Assembly (NCBI RefSeq): GCF_029203305.1
Contig: NC_089464.1
Span: 1,116,001 to 1,180,000, forward strand
Direction: 5' to 3'
DNA length: 64,000 bases
Origin: Yamadazyma tenuis
Lineage: Eukaryota; Ascomycota; Pichiomycetes; Serinales; Debaryomycetaceae
A program made the position numbers and the translations under genes. The notes under the pieces were generated by a model that was not told the DNA's origin, searched no databases, and saw only the letters and a list, made by a program, of their open reading frames with translations. Below, one piece after another: positions 56,667-64,000 of the stretch; position 1 is the stretch's first letter, and every line of letters starts with the position of its first letter.

Positions 56667-58475
56667 ATGAGTCAACTAGAAAAGACATCTTTAGATGAAA
56701 GTCAACCAGAGAATATCTCTTTACCAGAGAAGACTTTGGACAATGAGTTAGGAAAAGAGACAACATCTCTTAATGTTGAGCTGATAAAGTCAGATTCTGA
56801 CCATGGTACTTTTTCAGGGGAATATCATCCTGATGATGTGGACTTGCTTGCACCCGAATTAACCATTGATGATTCGCCTACTCTTTTAGAAAATTTTAAA
56901 TTGAAGGTTTACAAGAAGCCTAAAAATTACTACGACCAAATTGCAACCAGAAAATCGGTGTTTGAAGGTCCTGACCCAAACATTGTTAAAACGTACTTTC
57001 CCACATCTAAATGGGAAAACTTTAAGGCATTTGACCCTTATTTTAGATGGACTTATGCTGAGGATAAGGCGGTCACTAGAAAGATTGACTATAAGATTCT
57101 TCCAATTGTGTGTGCTCTTTTCTTTTGTTTGAACTTGGACAGAGGAAACTTGAGTTCAGCTGTTGCTGGAGGTATTCTTGTGGATTTGAAGATGACTACT
57201 GATGATTATAATTTGGGAAATAATTTAAGATCCATTGGATTTATTATTACTGAAATTCCTTCTCAAATGCTTGCTAAGAAATTTGGTCCCGATTGGTGGA
57301 TGCCTTTGCAAGTGATAATCTGGTCGATTATTGCCCTTGCTCAGTACTGGGTTAATGATAAGAAGGCTTTTTGGGCCTTGCGGTTCCTTCTTGGAGTTAG
57401 TCAAGGGGGTTTCATTGCTGACAGTGTTTCGTATGTTTCCTACTTTTACACCAGACAACAAACTGGTCCTCGGTTGGCTGCCTTCTGGTCACTCATCTCC
57501 CTTAGTGGAATTATAAGTAATTTGTTGGCAGTTGGCTTTTTGAAGGTCACTGTACAAGGTAAGGCAAGTTGGAGATGGTTATTCATGTTTGATGGGATTA
57601 TCACTCTTGTCTTTGGAATTGCCGCTCTTTTCTTGATGGTTCCAGGTCCAACACAGACCAAGTCGAAGTTGTTTCCAAAAGGTTTCTTCAACGAAAAGGA
57701 AGAGAAAATTATAACTAATAGATTGATCAGAGATGACCCTACCAAGTGTGATATGCACAATAGAGAAGGTATTACATTTAAGCAATTTTTGAAGACTTTA
57801 CTTGATTATGATTTATGGCCTTTGCTTGTTCTTTCGCTTACGTATCAAATTGCGTATTATCCTATGTCTGCCTACTTGAATATTAACTTGAAAGCGTTGG
57901 GCTTTGGTACCGACCAAATTCTTTATCTCAACCTTCCAATTTATGTGTTTGAAGCCTTCACAATTGTTGCTATCACTTTGATTAGTGAGTTTTTCAATGA
58001 AAGAGCACTTATCAGTATATTTCCACAATTTTGGGTGCTTATTTGTGTGGTAGTTGAGTTTACCAGTGCTGAAAAGATTAGCAATTGGGGACAATATGCG
58101 GTAATGTTCTTTTTGATTTCTATGCCCAATATTCAACCTATTCTTACTTCGTGGATTTCAAGAATATCTTACTCGGTTAGAGCAAGAACAATTTCGTCAC
58201 CTATGTCGAACATTGGTATCCAACTTGCACAGCTTATAAGTAACAACGTTTACCGGTCTGATGATTCCCCATATTACCATAGAGGTAATAAGGCATTAGT
58301 TGGGGTCACTGTAATGAACATAGTGCTTTTTGCTTTGACCAAAGTTTACTATATTTACAGAAACAAGTATAAGAAGGGCAAGTGGGATCTGATGTCTGAT
58401 TCTGAAAAAGAAACTTATCTACAAACCCACAGAAATGATGGTAACAAAAGATTGGATTTCTTGTTTGAACATTAA
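56667..58475 (+). CDS. DAL5/SEO1-family (anion:cation symporter) MFS permease
   Basis: A 602-residue, 12-helix MFS protein; ATG 56667 follows a TTG-led open stretch. A long acidic N-terminal tail (about 150 aa) precedes helix 1 (ILPIVCALFFCLNLDRGNLS, a family hallmark with DRxN) and IGFIITEIPSQMLAKKFGP, LRFLLGVSQGGF, and a C-terminal YRNKYKKGKWD tail. The ACS family imports organic anions: allantoate, nicotinate, pantothenate, biotin precursors and sulfonates. Relatives such as Soa1/Seo1 handle sulfur compounds, which is suggestive beside the sulfotransferase-like gene, but the substrate cannot be read from the sequence. Confidence 0.82.
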   Translation: MSQLEKTSLDESQPENISLPEKTLDNELGKETTSLNVELIKSDSDHGTFSGEYHPDDVDLLAPELTIDDSPTLLENFKLKVYKKPKNYYDQIATRKSVFEGPDPNIVKTYFPTSKWENFKAFDPYFRWTYAEDKAVTRKIDYKILPIVCALFFCLNLDRGNLSSAVAGGILVDLKMTTDDYNLGNNLRSIGFIITEIPSQMLAKKFGPDWWMPLQVIIWSIIALAQYWVNDKKAFWALRFLLGVSQGGFIADSVSYVSYFYTRQQTGPRLAAFWSLISLSGIISNLLAVGFLKVTVQGKASWRWLFMFDGIITLVFGIAALFLMVPGPTQTKSKLFPKGFFNEKEEKIITNRLIRDDPTKCDMHNREGITFKQFLKTLLDYDLWPLLVLSLTYQIAYYPMSAYLNINLKALGFGTDQILYLNLPIYVFEAFTIVAITLISEFFNERALISIFPQFWVLICVVVEFTSAEKISNWGQYAVMFFLISMPNIQPILTSWISRISYSVRARTISSPMSNIGIQLAQLISNNVYRSDDSPYYHRGNKALVGVTVMNIVLFALTKVYYIYRNKYKKGKWDLMSDSEKETYLQTHRNDGNKRLDFLFEH

Positions 58476-59579
58476 TCGAGGTGAATATTTAGCTTTTAAT
58501 ATATGAGGATAAAAAACTATACGTTACAAAACCTTCCATGAACTGGAAATGTTCGATAGCGTTCACTTGCTACGAAAAGTTTGAAATCTATTCCGACTGT
58601 TCAATACAAGTTCAGGTTTTATACTAAACTTAATTCAGACTGCATGCCAACTCTTTCTTCGAGTTCCCATACTTTTCATTCTTGCACGCAGTGAGCTTTT
58701 TCGGGAGATCCAAAGCAAAATTCTAATTTTGAAGATCACGACATCCACGTTTGAGAGGTTTATTGGAGGTGGGATTAATTGTTCCTCTTTAATAATATCT
58801 GCATATATGTTGACGACGTTTTTCGGGTTCGTACGAAACCCATTGTTTAAATTCGGGCATTTTAGACAAATTATGCCCTTAATTTTCCTAGTGGGGTTAA
58901 ATCAGCCAAATCGTTCAAATTCCTACATGTCCTGTTATTCCCATTCATTTTGTTATGATACACCGAGCGGTATCAACCCCTTATATTTCCCTCGTGCACT
59001 CAACTTCGGGTCTGAGCTAGATGTATACGATGATATCCCCAAATCCTTCTGGTACTATAAACCTGCAAAACTGTCATGGGCTTCAAAAGGTTTAGGTTTT
59101 ACCGCATACACCCCATGGCTCAGGAACCAGAAAATCCGGTGGAAAACCAGCAACAAACCGGGAAGAGAAAATCGTCCCTTCAAGCGTTGACTACAGAACA
59201 CATTGTTGGTTATGGGGAATATGCGGCTTAGTAGAGCTGATTTAAGAGCTATGCGTAGCCATAAACGCAAGCTACAGCCGATCGGGTGCGCCTTTCCAAT
59301 TACGCCGCATTAGGGAACTCTGCACTGCGATCGATCTGCCGAACAATCGATTTGTCGGAGATGCGTTGATCTGAATCCGCGGCACAAAACCAGGGTGGCT
59401 GAGGATCGATGCTGGTTGCACCTGATCGGCGTATTTTCTAATACCTTCTTGAACAATGTTGTATCTCTACATTCAATGACGCCGATCTCATTCAACCTTT
59501 TGGTTATCATTGATAATCCTTCTTCATTGTTGTGAGTGCAGTTTAAAATCACTAGAGTGTGGCATATATTTAAATCAGG
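58476..59579. other. 1.1-kb convergent intergenic region, possible decayed gene
   Basis: Between two gene 3' ends, where yeast spacing is usually under 300 bp. A plus-strand ATG frame at 58807-59190 (127 codons) and a minus-strand frame at 59310-59552 resemble nothing I know. GC-rich patches with CGATCG-type words (59275-59440) stand out from the AT-rich left half. It could be a lost gene or relic; no repeats or tRNA seen. Confidence 0.4.
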
Positions 59580-61493
59580 CTACTTACTACCGTCCTTAAT
59601 CCAAAGCCTGAAGTCTTCTCCTGGATGTTCGTTTCCGGTGATAAAATAAGGCACAAAGTTCAAGGTTCTGCCATCGGCCGTTGTGGTCAAGCTCACATAC
59701 TTTGCATTCTCGTACTCTTCAGCACTAACTTCGAATTTCTGATTGACGGATATCTTGATATCATCCAAGCTCACGTCTCCACTTACCCCAGATTTTTGCA
59801 AGGCGTAGGCATAAGGGCCTCTTTGAACAGCCAAGTGTCCCGAATTCGCAGTCACATTGGGGTCTGGCTTAACTATCTCTACTGGAATATCGAATTCAAT
59901 GGTGATAGTCTCAGACGTCCATATCCGGGGTCCAAATGTGAGATACCCGTTAGAGAGCTTGTACTTCGAGTTGGAGGTCCGGAACGCAGTGTTAGGCTCT
60001 CTGATGGAAATTGTGATGGGCTTTTTCGAGTCAATCTTTAGTTCAATTTTACCTTCATTTGGATACTTGGAAACTAACTTGAAGTCCAAATCATCGGACT
60101 TCAATGACACCCCAATGTATAAATGGGCAGCGATCAGATCATCGGATACCAGAACAGCGTATTTTTCCAAACTGCTGAAAAGTCTTGCAACATTCGGAGG
60201 ACAACATGCGCATACAAACCAGCTTTGTCTAGTTAACCCGCAACCACATACAGGTTGGTTGTAGTAGTATGACTTCCCTGTAACGCTGACACCTCCTAAC
60301 ACATCGTTGTACAAGGCTCTTTCCATGGCCAAGGCAACCTTTTTGTCTAACTTGTCCGAAAGCATTCTCTCACATAAAAACACCAACCCAATAGACGCAC
60401 AGGTTTCGGAGTAACCATCCCATCTCAAGTCATAGTCTTCTCCAAATCCCTCCCATCTGTCAATGGCACCGATTCCTCCGTGAATATAGAACTTTTTGTC
60501 TATCATGTTGTCGAATAGTCTCCGAACCGCCTTTTTCAAACTATCATCCTTCTTCAACATCGCAAGCCCCTGGACCCCAGTCAAATAATACACCAACCTG
60601 ACCGAATGGCCTCTAACTTCTTCTAGTTCCCGTATGGGCTTTTCTGACTGCGAGTACCAATAGGATTTAGGAGCGGGAAGCATGTGTGTATAGTCGCTGT
60701 CCATGTGGTCGTAGTCTGCAAGAGGATTGTAGACATCTGGGTCGATGTTTCTTCTGCGAAGCTCATCGTTATAGAACTCGGTGTTGTTCTGGCCCCTTTC
60801 TTCAACAAAGTAGTTCAAGAGGTCGAAGTACTCCTTCTTGGGCACAATTCTCAATAGCTTGACCAACGCCAACTCGATCTCTTCGTGCCCAGGATATCCG
60901 TGTAACTGACCTTCCCCAGGGCCAAATGTCAAATAAAGCAAATCCACATATTTGCACATAATGTCGACCAACTCCATTGACCCGGTAGCTTCATGATGTG
61001 CTACAGCTGCTTCAATCAAGTGACCACAGCAGTACAACTCGTGTTTCTCCATGATATTGGTGAATCTAGCTTTAGGATCCATTTGGGTGAAATAAGAGTT
61101 AAGGTACCCATCTGGTTGTTGGGCCTTCTTGGCCATTCTGACAATCTGGTCAATCCAGTCGACATAAGTCTGGTAGATTTGTTCGTCTTTTTCGGTATAT
61201 TTTAAAGCATAGCACACGGCTTCTAAGAATTTTGCTATATCGGAGTCCCAGAATATGTGAGGTTCGATGTCCTTCAAGTGTTTCCAATTGAAGTCGAAGA
61301 ATTCCCACCGTCCGGTTTTCATCAACACATTATGCATTGAAGGCAAGGTATTAGCAGCGACAGTTCTGATTCTGAGTTTCCAGAAATCGTCCTCCACAAA
61401 TCTTTCAACTCCGAGATCCTTATCGGTTTTTCCGTAGACAATATTTGGGGCAGTAGAGCCCAATCCTAGAATATTTTTGACGCCACTGAACAT
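59580..61493 (-). CDS. GH127-type beta-L-arabinofuranosidase, intracellular
   Basis: A 637-residue protein from ATG 61491-61493. It matches GH127 (DUF1680): RFVEDDFWKLRI, YCCGHLIEAAVAHHEATG, YIHGGIGA and the zinc/catalytic cysteine set Glu363 and Cys365 (YSETCAS) with Cys430 and Cys431 (CACCPPN). In the family one of the paired Cys is the nucleophile. Known members release beta-L-arabinofuranose from hydroxyproline-linked arabino-oligosaccharides. No signal peptide is seen, so substrate must be imported. It lies downstream of an alpha-glucoside-type transporter on the same strand. The gene is unusual for a budding yeast, which raises possible acquisition from bacteria or filamentous fungi. 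Confidence 0.9.
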   Translation of the reverse strand: MFSGVKNILGLGSTAPNIVYGKTDKDLGVERFVEDDFWKLRIRTVAANTLPSMHNVLMKTGRWEFFDFNWKHLKDIEPHIFWDSDIAKFLEAVCYALKYTEKDEQIYQTYVDWIDQIVRMAKKAQQPDGYLNSYFTQMDPKARFTNIMEKHELYCCGHLIEAAVAHHEATGSMELVDIMCKYVDLLYLTFGPGEGQLHGYPGHEEIELALVKLLRIVPKKEYFDLLNYFVEERGQNNTEFYNDELRRRNIDPDVYNPLADYDHMDSDYTHMLPAPKSYWYSQSEKPIRELEEVRGHSVRLVYYLTGVQGLAMLKKDDSLKKAVRRLFDNMIDKKFYIHGGIGAIDRWEGFGEDYDLRWDGYSETCASIGLVFLCERMLSDKLDKKVALAMERALYNDVLGGVSVTGKSYYYNQPVCGCGLTRQSWFVCACCPPNVARLFSSLEKYAVLVSDDLIAAHLYIGVSLKSDDLDFKLVSKYPNEGKIELKIDSKKPITISIREPNTAFRTSNSKYKLSNGYLTFGPRIWTSETITIEFDIPVEIVKPDPNVTANSGHLAVQRGPYAYALQKSGVSGDVSLDDIKISVNQKFEVSAEEYENAKYVSLTTTADGRTLNFVPYFITGNEHPGEDFRLWIKDGSK

Positions 61494-61849
61494 TGTTAAA
61501 CTAACGCGGTGAAGATATTGGTGAATGTAAGAGCCAATTTATGGGGATCAATTGACTATTTATTGCCCCACTACGTGCCGCACCATCGAGGGGATCGGTA
61601 TCCTTAAAGGGATTCCGCACTATCGGTAACCTTAATCGGGTTGGTGGGGGTGGAGATCCATGCGTTGCGAGAATATCTCCGATAGTCTGCACAGCCAATG
61701 CTAGTGCAGTACAAACAGAGTTCAACGAATTGTAGATCCAAACTCGATTGCTTAAGCTGGCAAAAATAATTGGGTTGGGTTCAATGGACCAACATTTTAT
61801 AATATCGTTGTCGCAGTCATACATTTTCCTATTCACTAAACAATAGACA
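61494..61849 (-). promoter_or_regulatory. GH127 promoter with repeated ACCGAT elements
   Basis: 356 bases between the transporter stop and the glycosidase start; no gene. Plus-strand ATCGGT (ACCGAT on the coding strand) at 61594-61599 and 61622-61627. CCGCACCATCG (61578-61588) and CCGCACTATCG (61615-61625) form a near-identical pair 37 bp apart. Confidence 0.6.
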
Positions 61850-63572
61850 TTACTCGTAAGCAGCTGCCTTGACAGACACCCTGTCAATTTCCTCTGCATC
61901 AAGGTCCATCTGGTACGATGAAAACTTTCTGGCAGATATTCCCTTTTCAAAAAGAATATCCAACTCCTCGTAGGTCCTATCCTTCGTTTCTGGAAGCCTA
62001 AAGTAAGTCCAGATTAAAAGCAAGAAACTGGTGCAAAACCAAATGTAGCTTGTTCTTCCCTTCATGTCCAACTCCGTGGGATTAATGAACTTGGGCTCAA
62101 CCACTTGAGCCACCAATTGCACCAAATTGTAGGCATTTCTTCCAATTGCAATACTAACAGCTCTCAACCTCGTACTTGAAACCTCCGACATAACGGTATA
62201 TCCTAGAGGTGCCAAAGAAAGCACAAACGCAACACACCATCCGAAAGTACAACCAACTTGGCCCCAGGAATACTTTAAATCACCTGTATTGCTGGCTGGG
62301 GTCTGGAGGATGCCAATCACCAATAAGAAAGCTGTCATGAACGTCAATCCAGCAAGAAAGATCTTTCTCCGGCCCACCTTGTTGGCCAAAAACCACGACA
62401 TGAACGTACCTACCCATGCCACTGCCGTAATGGCAAGGTTCATGTTGTACGTCATAACACTATCTAATCCCACCTGTGAGAAAAAATACGATGGGAGGTA
62501 CGCAAAGTTATTCCCAGCAAATACCTGGCCAGCCATCGCCATACAAGCGATTTCAGTTCTTCTCAAGTTGGTGCCCCGGAAACATTCCCTATATGCTTTC
62601 CAGCCCTTATACCGGTCGTCCAACCGGTCTTGTTGGTCTTTTTCCAACTCGTTGGTGTAGATCATCAAATTGACCCTTTGCTTAGCAAGATGATGGATAG
62701 ACTTGTGACTCAATCTCTTTACCATCTCCTCTGCCTTTTCGAGCTCTCCACGACGAACCAACCAGTATGGAGAGTCGGGACAAAACCAAGTAGCAATGAA
62801 AAGTGGAGGGATCCATGCCCATTGTACGGCAAAAGGTATTCTATAAGACCAGTGGCTGGTGTTGCTCAACATGGCCCGTAACACTCCACAGGCCACCAAC
62901 TGGCCGGTGGCCCAACACATCATCACATAGGCCGATAAAAACCCCCGAAGCGGTAAGGGAGATACTTCTGAAGCGTAAATAAGTCCTACTACTGAGAAAA
63001 AACCCCAGGGAAATCCACAGAGAATCTGACCCACAAGAAGCATTTCCACGTTTTTAGCAAACACCGTGATAAACAAGAACCCAGCCATGACAACCAAGTT
63101 GACCAAAACGATTTTCCTATGGCCAAAGCGTTCTACCAAAATCCCATTGACAGCCAAAGCTATGATAATTCCGATACTACTTGCACACCCCAAGGCACTT
63201 TGCCATTGTCCAGTGAGCAGGTACGAGCCGGGAGCAATCTCCACTCCGTACTTTTTTTGGAAACTAGTGAATGCAAAGAAATTTCCCATTAAAGAGGTAT
63301 CGTAACCCTCCATAATACTAAAACACATTAGTAAGAGATTAAAATAAAGTTATTAACATAGGTACATACATTGTTGAAGACATGATCAACGACCAGCAAA
63401 CGGCAGGAAAATAGTCCCTAAGGGCCCTGCTGGCAGTAAGTTCATGCTCGTCTTTAGTAGCATTTCTTGCGTTCAAAATGAGGTTCTCGGCCTCCACCCC
63501 TAATTCTTTCTCCAGTTCGTTGTCTGAAACCATCTCATGGTGCAGAGCTTCTGGCTTTTCTTGGTGGCTCAT
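61850..63572 (-). CDS. Alpha-glucoside/maltose-permease-type MFS sugar transporter, one intron
   Basis: Exons 63370-63572 and 61850-63317, 556 residues. The 52-nt intron (63318-63369) has GTATGT, branch TACTAAT and acceptor TAG. Splicing creates SSTIIMEGYDTSLMGNF, the conserved first helix of MAL-type H+ symporters. Other hallmarks are ERFGHRKI, PLRGFLSAYVMMCWATGQL, PDSPYWLVRRG and LPETKDRTYEELD. The family imports maltose and other oligosaccharides with protons. Placed between the GH127 gene and a divergent zinc-cluster regulator, it is a good candidate for importing the glycosidase substrate, which is inference. Confidence 0.92.
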
Positions 63573-63824
63573 TGTGTTTTTGATTAATTACAATCGATCG
63601 GTTTTCCCCTGTCTATTTATATAAGTTGTAGCCCGTACCTCCCAACCACGTCTGATGTAAGTTTGGGGTACGCACCCCCACCTACCCGTTAGTGGCCCCT
63701 CAGAACCTTTTTGGGCCAATCATGCACCCCACTCAAAAATAAAACATGGGGTAATCTGCGCAACGGAACTCCCCTTCAGGAAACCGATATAAAAACCCAC
63801 AACTCCGGTTGAGAATCTACCCCA
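63573..63824. promoter_or_regulatory. Divergent promoter, sugar transporter / Zn2Cys6 regulator
   Basis: 252 bases. ATCGGT at 63597-63602 and ACCGAT at 63783-63788 match the hexamer repeated upstream of the GH127 gene. Several CCCCT/AGGGG-type (STRE) words (about 63606, 63696, 63771) and GGGG-rich Mig1-like stretches are present. TATA-like sequences flank both ends (TATTTATATAA near 63615; GATATAAAAA near 63787). Confidence 0.6.
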
Positions 63825-64000
63825 ATGAAATCGCAGTGGAAATGCCTTAATCTTGGCAATTACACCAACAAGGCCAATGGCCGTCGCAGACAGAAATATA
63901 CCACTCCTTGTGATGCATGTGCAAACAGCAAGATTAAGTGCGACTCCAATCTTCCCTGCTCACGATGCCTGAGGCTCAAAAAATCTTGTACTTTCAAGCG
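63825..64000 (+). CDS. Zn2Cys6 transcription factor, 3' partial
   Basis: Begins at ATG 63825 and runs off the window after 58 codons. A basic segment (GRRRQKY) precedes the binuclear zinc cluster with Cys29, Cys32, Cys39, Cys45, Cys48 and Cys55, spacing C-x2-C-x6-C-x5-C-x2-C-x6-C (CDACANSKIKC then CSRC). Codon 49 is CTG, expected to be Ser. The dimerisation and activation domains lie beyond the window. Divergent from the sugar transporter, it resembles the local regulators of MAL and other yeast sugar clusters, so a role in controlling the transporter and GH127 gene is likely but inferred. Confidence 0.85.
   Translation, partial: MKSQWKCLNLGNYTNKANGRRRQKYTTPCDACANSKIKCDSNLPCSRCLRLKKSCTFK

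Overview
This window is nuclear DNA of a budding yeast of the CUG-Ser clade (Debaryomycetaceae and relatives, broad sense). The genes are short, dense and nearly intronless, and their products match Saccharomyces/Candida families (RAX2, RET2, PRE4, GET4, TAF5, HXK2, RAD27, NUP116, TEL2, STE5). CTG appears to encode serine. All seven CTG codons in the Ser/Glu repeats of a wall adhesin fall where the repeat expects Ser. CTG also falls at positions occupied by Ser in homologues of the GRE2-like reductase (codon 149) and SSP120 (codon 29). I cannot name the species.

Regions. (1) 1-7.9 kb: 3' part of RAX2, a THEM6-like hotdog protein, tRNA-Trp, RET2 and PDE1. (2) 7.9-13.4 kb: about 3.1 kb without a convincing gene, then a GLEYA/PA14-type GPI adhesin. 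(3) 13.4-36.1 kb: housekeeping genes packed closely, many in divergent pairs: PRE4, KGD4/F-box, GET4/DDP1, SSP120, MIX14/IMP2, an MNN4-like gene, LST7/VPS38, a TIP1-family mannoprotein, TAF5, GPI2, a GRE2-like reductase, a coiled-coil protein, HXK2, MIM1, RPR2/PRE6 and RAD27. (4) 36.5-41.1 kb: a tandem duplication carrying two paralogous PY-motif membrane proteins, with the intact NUP116 beside one copy and a decayed NUP116 3' fragment beside the other. (5) 41-51 kb: APN1, TEL2 flanked by two DEDDh exonuclease-like paralogues, a TTDK-repeat surface protein and the STE5 scaffold with two pheromone-response-element sequences upstream. (6) 52-64 kb: accessory metabolism with longer intergenic regions: a VBA-type MFS transporter, a secreted arylsulfotransferase-like protein, a DAL5/SEO1-family permease with three CGG-N5-CCG sites upstream, then a GH127 beta-L-arabinofuranosidase, an alpha-glucoside-type MFS transporter and a divergent Zn2Cys6 regulator cut by the window end.

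The last three genes look like a small catabolic cluster: sugar importer, intracellular glycosidase and regulator, with the hexamer ACCGAT repeated in both promoters. Four short spliceosomal introns could be placed (KGD4, PRE6, RAD27, the MFS transporter); each restores a conserved N-terminus or junction. The two observations I consider most worth follow-up are this putative arabinoside cluster and the NUP116/PY-protein duplication.
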